This document shows, piece after piece, positions 8,168-19,306 of a stretch of 64,000 bases of DNA (within the stretch, counting starts at the first letter, position 1; each line of letters starts with the position of its first letter). Both the position numbers and the translations under genes were made by a program. The notes beneath the pieces were generated by a model. That model searched no databases, was not told the origin of the DNA, and saw only the letters and a list, made by a program, of their open reading frames with translations. This DNA comes from Mesostigma viride (taxonomy: Eukaryota; Streptophyta; Mesostigmatophyceae; Mesostigmatales; Mesostigmataceae), in NCBI GenBank assembly GCA_009746045.1, contig RPFO01000667.1, positions 6,925,046-6,989,045 of the forward strand. Reading direction: 5' to 3'.

Positions 8168-10897
8168 TTACTGGGAAACACCCTGCAGCTTGTGACGAAG
8201 GTAATTTTCCTGCTCCAGCCGGCCCTTCAACCTATCCCAGTCCATATATGGAATAGCCACCACTGTAAAGCCACCTTTTTCTAGCAGCCGCCTTTTGAAA
8301 AGAGTCACCGCTGTGATGGCCCCGGAATCTTGATAGAAATGGGACGGCCCATCCACCTCCACGGCCACCTGCCCATCCACCAGGATATCCACATATGAGA
8401 GGCCATGGAAGAAAGGGACCTCGTTTTTGTGGGCAATGCCCATACCCCGCAGCACCTTGGAAACCTCCAGGTGGAGGTCAGATGACGACGGCCCTGGCTG
8501 CTGCTTGCCTGACATGGCCGTGTCTCGCCACCTCTCGAGAAGAGCAGAGCAGTAGCGGTCACGCGCATGATCACTGGCGTCCACGCAGGCAAGGATGTAC
8601 TGACAGACTTGATTAAGCTGCAACCCAAAATCTTTATCTGTTGGCTGCGCGAGCTTGGTCCAGGCAACCATGAGCGCCCTAGCTGCGTCACTGTCAGGCC
8701 TTCCTGCCACTGCAAGTGCCCACAGCGTATTTGCAGCATTCTGCTTCCTGAGCCCTTCTGCCACCCACTCCGCCATCCCTGCTTCTGCGGCCACATAGAC
8801 GCACTCGAAAAGGACCTGGCCTTGTTCCACTGCACCTGCATTTGCCAGGGCAGACCGCTGTAGCGCCCGCACCTCAACCCATGCCTCCACCGCAGCGTAC
8901 AGTGCAGGGGTCCCCTTGCCCGCTGTGGCAAAAGCATGCGCAAGGTTAGAGACATTCTGCGGATTGAAACTGTCCAGTCCCCTGCCAAGTGCCTCGTCCT
9001 GCACTGCCCCCAACAGCCCAGAAGCCTCCCTGCCTGCCTTGGCAAAAGCCCATGCCATGTTCGAGATGCCTTGTGCGGTGAACTCTCGCAGGCCCCTTGT
9101 GCCCGCCTCGACTTCCACAGCTGCAAACAGCCCCGGAGCCCCAACGCTTGCTGTTGCAAACGCCCACACCAGATTTGCGATGTTTTGTGGGTTGAACCCT
9201 TGTAATCCGCTGGCCAACACCTCCTTCTCAACAGCTGCAAAAAGCTGCGAGGCTTCCTTGCCTGCCGTCGCAAACGCCCACACCAGGTTTGCGAAGTCCT
9301 GTGGGTTGAACCCTTGTAATCCCCTGGCCAACACCTCCTTCTCAACAGCTGCAAAAAGCTGCGAGGCTTCCTTGCCTGCCGTCGCAAACGCCCACACCAG
9401 GTTTGTGATGCCCTGTGGGTTGAACCCTTGTAATCCCCTGGCCAACACCTCCTTCTCAACAGCTGCAAAAAGCTGCGAGGCTTCCTTGCCTGCCGTCGCA
9501 AACGCCCACACCAGGTTTGCGATGTTTTGTGGGTTGAACTCTTGTAATCCCCTGGCCAACACCTCCTTCTCAACAGCTGCAAAAAGCTGCGAGGCTTCCT
9601 TGCCTGCCGTCGCAAACGCCCACACCAGGTTTGCGATGTTTTGTGGCTTAAACCCTTGGAATCCCCTGGCCAACACCTCCTTCTCCACAGCTGCAAAAAG
9701 CTGCGAGGCTTCCTTGCCTGCCGTCGCAAACGCCCACACGGTGTTGGAGATGTCTTGGGCGTTGAAGCTTCCGAAGCCTCTTGGCAGGAGCTGTACACCC
9801 ATGGCATCAAAGATTGTGTCCCCGCGACCTGCTTTTGCAAACGCCCACACGATGCCCGCGATCTGCCTTGAATCCATGCTGCTCAATCTCTTCATGGCCT
9901 CCCCCTCCATCCGGTCCAGGCCTTTGCTCGCGTCCCCCCCCAGCTTGGCCAGGTTGCGCGCCAGGGATTCCAGATCGCGGTTGGTGAACGAGCCCGGGTC
10001 ATCCTCCCACCGCGCCCACACCTGCTCAAGCAGCTGGGAGAACCTGGGGTCCCTGGCAATGTCGGAGTTCTTGGCAGGGTTTGCATCCCTGGCATCTTTC
10101 TTTGATTGGAGCTTTATTCTCATGAGCTCGTTCAGGGCAGCCAGCATGCCTGTGGTGCGAACGACATCGTTCCCGCGCCGAGCATCCTCCAGCCAGCGCA
10201 AGATACCCTCCGGCTCCATCCCTTTAAGCATGGGTGCCCTGACAGTCTTGAACGCCGGGCGTGGCGGCTTGGCCCTCCCTGGCATCGGGCTGGACCCAGC
10301 TGCTGGGCTGGGGGGCTGCTTGCCATCATCCAGCCTGGGTAGGCGTTGCGCATGCTGCCCCGACTCCTGCGCTTTTGTGCCTTCGCCTCCCTGGGTACTG
10401 CTGTCTGGTTGCTTGGGTCCGTGGGCGCTGCTGCTCTTGTTCCCGGGCTTGGAAGCATCCTTGCCCGACCGGTCGCGCAACCGGGCACTGGTGGGCAGTG
10501 TGCATGTGCCCTTGGCCGCTGAGAAAGAGTTGGGGGGCTTGAGGTGCTGCGCGTGTCGCGGCCAGGGGGAGAGGCAGGGGCTGGGCGGCGGCGCTCCCAA
10601 GAACGGGGGGCAGCCAGGTCGGGTGGTGGCGCGCACGCAGCCTGGAGAAGGTGGCAAGTGGGTGGGCACATGGGGGGTGAAAAGCGGAGAATAGGTAAGT
10701 TTCCAAAGCAACGCCATGCAGCCTGGGCACGGTGGCAACGCGGGTGGGCGTGGGGGGACGGCAGACAGCAGGGGGGTAGGGGAGCGGTGCCGTTTGAAAA
10801 CACACAACCTGCACAAGGTCGCGCGATGCAACGCGGGTGGGCGCGGGGGGGCGGCAAGTAGGATGTGATGTTCTCCATCCTCTATCTGATGGTCCAT
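8168..10897 (-). CDS. OPR-repeat / RAP-domain protein, copy 1 (RAP1)
   Basis: Intronless frame of up to 909 codons. The first 100 or so residues read through a minisatellite unit and are Pro/Arg-rich, so the true start may be an internal ATG; homology with copy 2 begins around the RPGCPPF segment. A Ser/Lys/Pro-rich region is followed by about nine 38-residue repeats (roughly residues 345-680) of the type NIANLVWAFATAGKEASQLF...GFNPQ, then a linker and a C-terminal RAP domain (about residues 805-905) with LEVSKVLRGMGI, VDILVDGQVAVEVDGPSHF, FKRRLLEKGGF and VVAIPYMDW. In green algae OPR-RAP proteins bind and process organelle transcripts; that role is inferred from family. A transit peptide cannot be judged. 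A 68-bp satellite begins just beyond the 5' end. Confidence 0.93.
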   Translation of the reverse strand: MDHQIEDGEHHILLAAPPRPPALHRATLCRLCVFKRHRSPTPLLSAVPPRPPALPPCPGCMALLWKLTYSPLFTPHVPTHLPPSPGCVRATTRPGCPPFLGAPPPSPCLSPWPRHAQHLKPPNSFSAAKGTCTLPTSARLRDRSGKDASKPGNKSSSAHGPKQPDSSTQGGEGTKAQESGQHAQRLPRLDDGKQPPSPAAGSSPMPGRAKPPRPAFKTVRAPMLKGMEPEGILRWLEDARRGNDVVRTTGMLAALNELMRIKLQSKKDARDANPAKNSDIARDPRFSQLLEQVWARWEDDPGSFTNRDLESLARNLAKLGGDASKGLDRMEGEAMKRLSSMDSRQIAGIVWAFAKAGRGDTIFDAMGVQLLPRGFGSFNAQDISNTVWAFATAGKEASQLFAAVEKEVLARGFQGFKPQNIANLVWAFATAGKEASQLFAAVEKEVLARGLQEFNPQNIANLVWAFATAGKEASQLFAAVEKEVLARGLQGFNPQGITNLVWAFATAGKEASQLFAAVEKEVLARGLQGFNPQDFANLVWAFATAGKEASQLFAAVEKEVLASGLQGFNPQNIANLVWAFATASVGAPGLFAAVEVEAGTRGLREFTAQGISNMAWAFAKAGREASGLLGAVQDEALGRGLDSFNPQNVSNLAHAFATAGKGTPALYAAVEAWVEVRALQRSALANAGAVEQGQVLFECVYVAAEAGMAEWVAEGLRKQNAANTLWALAVAGRPDSDAARALMVAWTKLAQPTDKDFGLQLNQVCQYILACVDASDHARDRYCSALLERWRDTAMSGKQQPGPSSSDLHLEVSKVLRGMGIAHKNEVPFFHGLSYVDILVDGQVAVEVDGPSHFYQDSGAITAVTLFKRRLLEKGGFTVVAIPYMDWDRLKGRLEQENYLRHKLQGVSQ
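10735..10862. repeat. Single copy of the 93-bp repeat
   Basis: GCGGGTGGGCGTGGGGGGAC followed by GTGCCGTTTGAAAACACACA matches the unit that is amplified about six-fold beside RAP2 (26520-27050). Here about one and a half units remain. Confidence 0.85.
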
Positions 10898-12028
10898 GAG
10901 TGAGCAAGACGTGACATGACGGCAAGCAGGATGTGATGTTCTCTATCCTCTGTCTGATGGTCCATGAGTGAGCAAGACGTGACATGACGGCAAGTAGGAT
11001 GTGATGTTCTCTATCCTCTGTCTGATGGTCCATGAGTGAGCAAGACGTGACATGACGGCAAGTAGGATGTGATGTTCTCTATCCTCTGTCTGATGGTCCA
11101 TGAGTGAGCAAGACGTGACATGACGGCAAGCAGGATGTGATGTTCTCTATCCTCTGTCTGATGGTCCATGAGTGAGCAAGACGTGACATGACGGCAAGTA
11201 GGTTGTGATGTTCTCTATCCTCTGTCTGATGGTCCATGAGTGAGCAAGACATGACATGACGGCAAGCAGGATGTGATGTTCTCTATCCTCTGTCTGATGG
11301 TCCATGAGTGAGCAAGACGTGACATGACGGCAAGTAGGATGTGATGTTCTCTATCCTCTGTCTGATGGTCCATGAGTGAGCAAGACGTGACATGACGGCA
11401 AGTAGGATGTGATGTTCTCTATCCTCTGTCTTATGGTCCATGAGTGAGCAAGACGTGACATGACGGCAAGCAGGATGTGATGTTCTCTATCCTCTGTCTG
11501 ATGGTCCATGAGTGAGCAAGACATGACATGACGGCAAGTAGGATGTGATGTTCTCTATCCTCTGTCTGATGGTCCATGAGTGAGCAAGACGTGACATGAC
11601 TGCAAGCAGGATGTGATGTTCTCTATCCTCTGTCGTATGGTCCATGAGTGAGCAAGACGTGACATGACGGCAAGTAGGATGTGATGTTCTCTATCCTCTG
11701 TCTTATGGTCCATGAGTGAGCAAGACGTGACATGACGGCAAGTAGGATGTGATGTTCTCTATCCTCTGTCGTATGGTCCATGAGTGAGCAAGACGTGACA
11801 TGACGGCAAGTAGGATGTGATGTTCTCTATCCTCTGTCTTATGGTCCATGAGTGAGCAAGACGTGACATGACGGCAAGTAGGATGTGATGTTCTCTATCC
11901 TCTGTCTGATGGTCCATGAGTGAGCAAGACGTGACATGACGGCAAGTAGGATGTGATGTTCTCTATCCTCTGTCTGATGGTCCATGAGTGAGCAAGACGT
12001 GACATGACGGCAAGTAGGATGTGATGTT
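10863..12028. repeat. 68-bp satellite array 1, about 17 units
   Basis: The unit contains GGATGTGATGTTCTCTATCC and GGTCCATGAGTGAGCAAGAC; for example GATGTGATGTTC recurs at 10930 and 10998. Units fall into AAGTAGG and AAGCAGG variants interspersed irregularly. The array lies between the RAP1 head and block beta1, as in unit 2. Confidence 0.97.
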
Positions 12029-12129
12029 TTCTATCCCCCTCTATCCTCCTCTATCTGCTCGATCCTCCTCAACCCTCCTCGATCCTCCTCCATCTCCTCT
12101 GTTCTCCTCTATGTTCCAGTCTATCCTCC

Positions 12130-13100
12130 TCTATTATTAATTGGAAACCCATCGCTGCCCAAGCTCGTGAGGTTGCACAACTGGGCCAGGGTGCATATGA
12201 GGATTTCTAGTGGGTGAGTAGTACTTCTCGAACATCTTGCACCCCGTGCCAGGTATGAAGCTAGCGGGATCTGCTTGCGTACCTGGCATAGCTGACGCCA
12301 TGTACTCGTGAGTTCGGGGAAGTGCAGCACTGCCGTGGAGCGAGACGTTGGGGTACATGAGGAGAGGCTATCAGGTAATTTAGGTTACGAATGAAACCCC
12401 GGCCCCACACCGCGCTACGCAGACGACGCCAGGAATTCTACCGACTTCACCCGACCGAGCATGACAAGGATGAGTCTGTCCTGGTCCCCGCGCCAGGAAC
12501 GACAACTACTGCTCGCGAACGGTACGTTGAAACCCATCGTATGAGCGTTGCGAGCGGAATCTCCGCAATCTGTCCAGCCAGCTATCCCTTGCCCGCCGAT
12601 CGCGACGACGCTATAGAGCACGGGGAAGACCTTTGCACGACGAATTCCACTTCTGGCTCCGTTGATACCGGACCGTCATGAAAATGGCCAGGTCAAATGG
12701 ATTGAACGCAGCCTTAAAGTCTCGAAACCTTCTTACGCTTTTGCGTCCTCAGGTGATAAAGTAGCCCAAGCTCCGACCGTGCCGGCCAAAATTTACCCTA
12801 TAGGCCCCGGAAACCTGCTCGGGTGGAGCAACCATCCCCTCAAGCTAAGCAATCCCAAAGCAAGCCCGGACTTGATAGCCACAGGCTGGCCAGCTCCCAT
12901 CGGTCGCCTGCGTGATGGGGGCCTGCCTGTCTTTCCCTAACAGCTCGGCCCTCGCCTGTCATGTCCAGGTTTGGTGGTATGAAGGCGAACCGTCCTGTGG
13001 GCGCACCAGCGCACGTGACCTGCTGGCGACAGCACACAGTACACAGTACACACGGCTGCTGGCGGATGGCAGCAACTAGCCGTAACAAACCGTCAATAAC
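12130..13100. repeat. Segmental duplication block beta, copy 1
   Basis: It matches 28380-29350. On the minus strand, 12290-12400 reads NVSLHGSAALPR...ASAMPG up to CCAG followed by GTACGC; beta2 reads NVSLRASAALPR...ASAMPG up to CCAG followed by GTAAGC. That looks like a conserved exon end with a splice donor, but the upstream frame is shifted between copies. It could be a fragment of a captured gene. No function is recognised. Confidence 0.7.
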
Positions 13101-13524
13101 CTAGCCGTTGGATCTTGGATACAAGGACCCTGTTCATTATATCCGGCGTGGGAAATTACAGGGCGACGAGGCCATGGCGGCCCTGGCCGATAGCCACGCC
13201 TGACGCCTGCATCTGGTCTCATCTGGCGTTGTCCTCATGCCCCAACGTCACGTGATGCTGACCTCTGCACGCCCCAAAACTTGCCGTTTGGAACTGAGAA
13301 GCGCGAGAGGCATTTACAGTTGTTCACTGAAGCTAGGTTGGCAGTGTACCGGTTGTGCATGGCTGATAATTCGATCCATGCTACGCTGGAAAGAAAAGTC
13401 CCGTGAACTGCACCATGTGCGCGTGTCCATGTCAGAAAAGGGTGGCACCGGCATGTTAATGTCAGTTTGGTACCCGTATCAGCATTCAACTGATTGCAAG
13501 GCAGCAGCTAGCTAGCACGTCCCA
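13101..13524. other. Unique spacer upstream of the U-box kinase gene
   Basis: This is the start of sequence present only once in the window. It presumably contains the 5' UTR and promoter of the gene beginning at 13525. No specific element could be recognised. Confidence 0.3.
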
Positions 13525-14848
13525 ATGGACTTAGGCAGAGACCTCGTCTGTCCTCTCTCCCTCGACCTCATGACGGATCCAGTCATGCTGGTCGAGACGG
13601 GCGAAATCTTTGAGCGGAGCGCCATACAAGGCTGGTTCGACCGGGGAAACGCGACGGACCCCTGGACGAGGCAGCCACTGGCTAGCACCCGCCTTGTGCC
13701 CGTTCGCCTGCTTCGCCGGCTTGTGGAAGAATGGGTGGAACAGCGCAAGCAGCAGCAGCGCGTCGAGGAAGAGCAGGAACACTCGCGCAAGGTACTCGGC
13801 GCTCTCGACGACGACACCGTGGTATTCATCCCGCCGGAGCGTTTTACCCTGGGCCTGGGGAGGGAAATTGGCAGCGGCGGAATGGGCGTCGTCCGTGCCG
13901 CGACTCTTCATCCGTCCGGGAAAGAGGTGGCCCTTAAGATGCTACCGTTGCAGGTGCTGTCGCAGGATGCGTCGATGGCGTTTCGTTGGGAGGTCAAGGT
14001 GCTGCAGCGGGGGTCCACCTTCTGCCACAACGTGTGCCGTTTTCTGGGCGCGACGAAACTCGAAAACCACCTGTGCATCGTCATGTTCAAGTACGAGCAG
14101 TCCCTGGAAGGTGTCATCAAGGCCGCTAGGGAAAATTTCGTCCCGGGTCCTGCCACAGCCACTCGTGGTCAGCCACCACCCAACGCTAGCACAACAGGGC
14201 AGTTGTCACTGCCAAATACTTGCATCCCGTACCCGCGGCTTCTGCTTCTGGCACAGGACATCTGCCTCGCGATGGCCGACCTGCATTGCCAGCACATCAT
14301 GTCATCAACGTGCAGGACCTCAAACCAGCCAACGTGCTGCTGCATGCCTACGGCCGCGCGGTCATCGCCGACTTTGGCATCTCCCTCGCGGTCGAGCACA
14401 CGCTGTCCGCGCGCAAGGCGACCAGCATTATGGGCTCTGTCCACTACATGGCCCCCGAGCAGCATGACCCCGACGAGAGCGCGCAGGGGTTGACCGCGCA
14501 GGCGGACATGTGGGCGTTTGGGTGCCTGCTAGTGGCCATGGCGACGGGGCAGGGCCCCTGGGAGGGGCTCCAGATGCGCCAGGTCATCACCAACGTGCTG
14601 GTCATTGAAGCGACAGACGCCGCCGGTGCCGGGGACATTGCCGGCGACACTGCGGGGCATGATCAAGCTGCTTCGCGTTTGAGCCGTCGGCGCGGCCAAG
14701 CTTTGATGAGATGCTGGTGGTGCTGAGGGAGGCGTGGGGCCAGCAGCAACAGCAGCTGCCATTGGGCGCTGCTGCATGCCCTGCCCAGGGGGGAAGAGCG
14801 ATCACGCCGGCGGCAGAGCGGAGCCTTCCACGTGCTTTGGTGGGTTGA
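13525..14848 (+). pseudogene. U-box + protein kinase fusion, frame broken
   Basis: From ATG 13525 the frame encodes a U-box (residues about 5-72: CPLSLDLMTDPVML, GEIFERSAIQGWF, DPWTRQPL), a Glu/Gln-rich linker and a kinase domain. Kinase motifs are the glycine loop GSGGMGVV (about 116-123), the lysine of VALKML (138), a frame break near 14300, then VQDLKPANVLL in place of HRD, ADFGIS, MAPEQ and DMWAFGCLL. Two more frame changes lie at 14600-14690, after which FAFEPSARPSFDEMLVVL continues to a stop at 14846-14848. A U-box transfers ubiquitin with an E2 and the kinase would phosphorylate; a fused ligase-kinase is inferred. Three breaks suggest a young pseudogene or consensus errors. It is not part of the duplicated units. 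Confidence 0.75.
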
Positions 14849-15742
14849 TCACATGAACTTCACTGCCATTTGTGGCCTCCGTTGCCCACCATTGTCTATG
14901 CTACATCCATCTGGCTGGGGCTTATCAGTGCTAGAGCGTCAACTGCGTCATGCAACCGTGCCTTTTGCCTGTCCTTGCCACATCCTGGGCTGCGTATTTG
15001 TGAGATCGATGTTACTGGAAAAAGTGGGGGGGGGGAGGAAGAAAAGAGAGATCGATTTTACTGGAGGAAGTGCTGGGCAACGCTGTCACCTGCCTCTAGA
15101 GGGATCCCGCATCTTCCCAAAAGCATCCACTGGCGGAGGGGGGTAAGTGCTGGGCAACGCTGTCACCTGCCTCTAGAGGGATCCCGCATCTTCCCAAAAG
15201 CATCCACTGGCGGAGGGGGGTAAGTGCTGGGCAACGCTGTCACCTGCCTCTAGAGGGGTCCCGCATCTTCCCAAAAGCATCCACTGGCGGAGGGGGGTAA
15301 GTGCTGGGCAACGCGACGAGCCACGCTGCGCAGATCTGGTCATATGCTACTGCTGCGCACTGCTCGCCAGGGCTTGGGCCCGAGCGCCCGCACTGGTTCT
15401 GTCTGGCGGGCAGCTTGGGATTCCCCAGCTTGGCTGGTCCTTGCACGCCTGCTGCACGGCTAGCGACGCCCCCACCAGTGCTGATAAGCTTGCCAGACAG
15501 GCAGGGGGCTGTTACCAGACCACCGGGGAGGGCTACGGTGACCAATGAACATGATCGAAAATAGCCTGTGACTCTGACTGACCAGTATCACTAGTAAGGC
15601 TGTGAGGCTGTGACACGTGCTGGTATTATGAAAGCAATGCGACGCGTACAGGCGATGCCAGGCTGCCCTACATGACAAGACTGCCCGCACGTCGCAGCTG
15701 CTCTGGACTCGTGGACAGCTATGAATCTCGCCCAAGTGCGCA
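14849..15742. other. Spacer with a 77-bp tandem repeat
   Basis: Contains no gene that I recognise. 15070-15300 holds three units of 77 bp (GTGCTGGGCAACGC at 15070, 15147, 15224 and a partial at 15301). Each unit boundary carries GGGGTAAGTGC, which includes a consensus plant/algal 5' splice site on the plus strand. Confidence 0.6.
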
Positions 15743-16420
15743 ATGCTGACTGCTGCCCGTTCACAAAGTGCATGGTTGACTGCATTACGTTGGCATGGCC
15801 TCTTCTTTTGCATGGGCAAAAAACAGGACTTGCTGAGCCTGCAGGGCCAGAGCGGTGTCTGCGGGTCCATGGAACTGGCCATCCGGCAGCAAGTGCGAGC
15901 CGAGAGGCAGCAGGAGTTGGAGACACTGTCATTGGAGCTGACGGAAAAGCAAGAGAAGATTGAGGCATTGGAGGGAGAGCTGACGGCACTGAAACAGAAA
16001 GCAACAAAGGACGAGCTTGCCAGGACAGCGCTCGAGCTGCAGCTGCTGAAAGCCACGACCCAAGGCACTGCCAAGGAGCAGGAAAATACCGTCGAGAAGT
16101 GGCAAGAGACGTACCGCTGCGCATGGCTTGCGTCGAAATCCCAGCCGCCGCCCCCGCTGCTCTTGGTGGCGCGGACGGGGCGACTGGATGTGGTCAAGCA
16201 CTTTGTCCAGTTTGGGGTAGACCTGGACGTGTCGGATGACAATGGATACTCCCCACTCCACCGTGCAGCTGAGAATGGGCATGCTGAGGTGGCCATGTGC
16301 TTGGTCAAAGCAGGGGCTAAGTTGAACAATGCCACAGGAAAGGGTGGCCAGACTGCTCTGCACATTGGCCACCCAGCCTGCACAGGGTTGCGCGTTCGCT
16401 GTACAGATACTGTTATATGA
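15743..16420 (+). CDS. Coiled-coil + ankyrin repeat protein, partial
   Basis: Open frame of 225 codons. Residues about 45-120 are heptad-like and Glu/Lys/Gln-rich (QQELETLSLELTEKQEKIEA), a probable coiled coil. Two ankyrin repeats follow: PLLLVARTGRLDVVKHFVQF and YSPLHRAAENGHAEVAMCLV, with a third beginning at QTALHI. It ends abruptly in the third repeat, so an intron or a truncation is likely near 16370-16400. A possible next exon starts after the AG at 16684 and reads YRANMLPANARDRARWVSDH to a stop near 16852. Protein binding through the repeats is the usual role; no partner is indicated. The start could lie further upstream. Confidence 0.6.
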   Translation: MLTAARSQSAWLTALRWHGLFFCMGKKQDLLSLQGQSGVCGSMELAIRQQVRAERQQELETLSLELTEKQEKIEALEGELTALKQKATKDELARTALELQLLKATTQGTAKEQENTVEKWQETYRCAWLASKSQPPPPLLLVARTGRLDVVKHFVQFGVDLDVSDDNGYSPLHRAAENGHAEVAMCLVKAGAKLNNATGKGGQTALHIGHPACTGLRVRCTDTVI

Positions 16421-17586
16421 CTGGCCTATGTTACATGCGCAGGCATTAGCATGCCACTGTCACGTTCAGTACGTTCAGCTTGACTCAGATGCTCCCATCT
16501 TGCGACCCCTGGCCCTGCACCCCCTCAACTTGCTCAGTTTGTGCACATGGTGGCATGGCATGGCCTCAGGTTTTATTATTGTCTGCCTATGCACCAAATG
16601 GTTGGGCTGTTAGAAGTATGCATTTGCAGGGGCCGATATATGCTAGTAACTGGCATGGTTGCATGTGATGTGTCTTCATGATGCAGGTACCGTGCGAACA
16701 TGCTGCCTGCGAACGCACGGGATCGGGCAAGGTGGGTGTCAGACCACAGCAACTGCGTGTGGAAACATCTGTTGCCCAAGTCTGATCCAGCAGGCGATGC
16801 TGAGCAGGGGGCTAACTATGAGTTCCACACCGATCGGCTGCTGTACAGATAGGTGCTGCATTGTGGGTTATAATTATTGGCAGTGGCAGGCTGCACAGAA
16901 GCAACATGCCATACATTTCTTGTTTTTGGTCCATTGGAGTTCCTTCCCACCAAGAGAAATATTTATTTTACATTTTTGTGTGCTAGGCTTTACACGGACA
17001 GCCTGTACCACATCTTCAAACTCAGTGCATTTCATGCAGTTTGACCACACCCAATGCACTGCCAAGTGCTTTGCTGCTGATTTCCTTACCAGCACTGGCA
17101 CCGTGCGTGTGACCCAAAGCGCGTGCTGAGTGATGCGTTGGGAGACATCGACCATTTGCGCGGGAGATGACCGTGCTGATCGGCGGTTTATCAAGACGAC
17201 AAAAGAGCACGTGGCACCGAGGTCCATGTCGTGATGATTGACAGGGCCATCCGCAGCTGGTGGCCATGCATGCGGGGAGCCTCATGCAGCCACACTCAAA
17301 GTAGGTTGTGTCCCGCCGTCCTAAGCACTAGGTTGCTAGTATACTTTATACTGCCATAAGCATGACTGCGAAGTATTCTGAAGCAACTTTGTCTCAATGA
17401 CTTGCGCCCAGCTTCCTCACTGTCACTACGATGTCGCCAGAGTTTTGAGTCCTGTGGAGGCACGCATGTCTGTGCACAGCAGACCCTAGCTGCGCACATG
17501 CCTGCTCGCATGCCTGCACTTAACTAATCGGCCTCAGGGTCCCCTGATTCTTAGTCCCACGTTTGCTGACTGCTTCCGTCCTGACA

Positions 17587-18697
17587 GCTACGTGGCTCGC
17601 ATCCATGTCCAGGCATCGGATACCCTCCCTGCTGGTTTGGTGATCTCAGTCACCGGCGTCTCATTTTTTATGGCGCCCCGTACCATAAGTCACTTGGTAT
17701 GCCGTGACACCTGTCATCACCCTGTTACGCCAGCATGTGTACGACATCATATCACGCTATCGACCATGTCACTCACGTCATGGAGACTGTCATGCTATGT
17801 CAGACTCATGTCATGCGGACATGCCGTGCAACCAGGCATCTAATACAGTTGTTTTGACACCACCATGCATTGTATGCTATGATGTAAGCTACGTTCTGTT
17901 CTCTTCCTCTCACCCCCAGCAGACGTACACCATGTGGTCCATGGTAGTAGTGGCACATGCTTATTCTGGGTGCGCTGCATGGAGGAGTTGGGCATCATCT
18001 CCCGTATGCTCGATATCGGTGATGTGCTCGGCGCCCTGCATGGGTGAAAGTTAATTACGGCCCATGTGCGCATGACGAGTGGCATGGAGACGCATTCTTG
18101 TAAGGGAGCTGGCGGTCAACTGACCTGGCAGCGCTGCACTAGCCCATGAATGATATGGACTCTCCACCCATGATGCACCTGGCTGCCAGGCATTGGCGCA
18201 CTTCTGTTTTCTACTTAATTTGCTGGAAGCAGGGCACTGGTACACCGTAGCATTCAGTGTATGGGTGTAATGCTGCCAGCTAAGTGCCGTTGCGATGTCA
18301 TTTATAGCATAACTGCACAATAGCATGATTGTATTCACAAGGCTGCTTAGTGGCGCCAGCTACCTAGGTACCGAAGTGAGCATGCAGTGATTAATGCATG
18401 GCATGTTTATAAACCTGAGAGCGATGTGCACTAAATTATAAGTAATCAGCCAAGAGGGGAGTCAGGGGACGGTGCTGGGCACACACTGAATGTGCTGTGG
18501 CATGCCTGTCCTCAGCCCTTGCCACCAGTTATAGGCTCATAGGATATCATGCAGATGTAAGATGGAAGGAAGCAGTTGAAACTCTTATGTCTGGTGACAT
18601 GCAAAAGCTGTCATACAGAGTGTGGAGTGTTTATCCAAAGTTTCTCCACAGGCTGCAGGCGCACGCTGCAACGGGTTGCAAACTGAGCTCAACTTAA
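17587..18697 (+). CDS. Candidate spliced gene of unknown function
   Basis: Three coding-like stretches have plausible splice borders. The first is 17587-17697 (after CTGACAG; YVARIHVQASDTLPAGLVIS; donor GTATGC). The second is about 17925-18046 (after CCCCCAGCAG; FWVRCMEELGIISRMLDIGD; donor GTGAAA). The third is 18529-18697 (after CCACCAG; GYHADVRWKEAVETLMSGDM; stop 18695-18697). Weaker coding-like pieces at 16990-17300 (KRVLSDALGDIDHL, DRRFIKTTKEHV) could belong to the same gene but are interrupted by stops. I do not recognise the family. It may continue the ankyrin gene or be a decaying gene. Confidence 0.3.
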
Positions 18698-19264
18698 ATT
18701 TCGCTTGCAGCGTTTTATGACAGTGACGCGTGCATGGCTGATCCGGCCCTGCATCTTTGTCTGCTGTTATAGGTGTTGTTGTGGCCTTGCAGGACTAATC
18801 ATGGAAATAACTCCTTTAATTTTCTTGCACTGCCTTCCCCATCCTTGCTGACAGACAGGGAAGCCTTGTCCATTAACTTGTTCCCGTTTTTATCATGTTT
18901 TTTATAAGGGACCCCTAGCCAACGCTCATGTCAATCCCAGCCTGGATGCACGGTTGCCGCACACGTCCCCTCTCCATCGCCCACAAGCTGCTGTGTGCTG
19001 CGTGCTGGGTCATGCACACGCCATCTGTGTGTCAAGCAATTGAGGCTCCAGGAGTGATTGCTGTCCCCCAGGCCGCATGCCCCGCTTAATTGCATGTCAC
19101 AGTTACTGAAGACATGGGTTTGGTGCTGACTTCTGCTTAGGCGCTTCCAGTTCTTCTGGCTATAAGAGGATGCCCTGCACATCTGATGAGGCATCTCGTC
19201 ATTTTGTATTTGTTTATAATAATGCTTTACAGTCGGTGTGCTAATCCGAACGGTTCTTGTTCAT
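18698..19264. other. No gene seen
   Basis: A/T-richer sequence without a convincing frame, possibly the 3' UTR of the candidate gene above. It ends at the target-site duplication of the 42-bp T1 insertion. Confidence 0.3.
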
Positions 19265-19306
19265 TATTAATTAATTAAGAGACACGTGACTGCGTCACGT
19301 GAGCAT
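19265..19306 (-). mobile_element. 42-bp minimal T1 insertion with 15-bp TSD
   Basis: It is flanked by ACGGTTCTTGTTCAT (19250-19264) and ACGGTTGTTGTTCAT (19307-19321), one mismatch. Read on the minus strand, the insert is ATGCTCACGTGAC-GCA-GTCACGTG followed by a TTAATTAATTAATA tail. It consists of nothing but the terminal hairpin and the tail of T1. Confidence 0.88.

Noticed and set aside
8916-10694. Long plus-strand open frame (592 codons) antisense to RAP1
   Set aside because: It mirrors the OPR repeat codons on the opposite strand. The low-complexity AVANAHTRFA pattern has no family identity, and the RAP-domain frame on the minus strand is clearly the coding one.
12391-12681. Plus-strand open frame of 96 codons in beta1
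   Set aside because: Its reading frame is not kept in the beta2 copy, which argues against coding selection.
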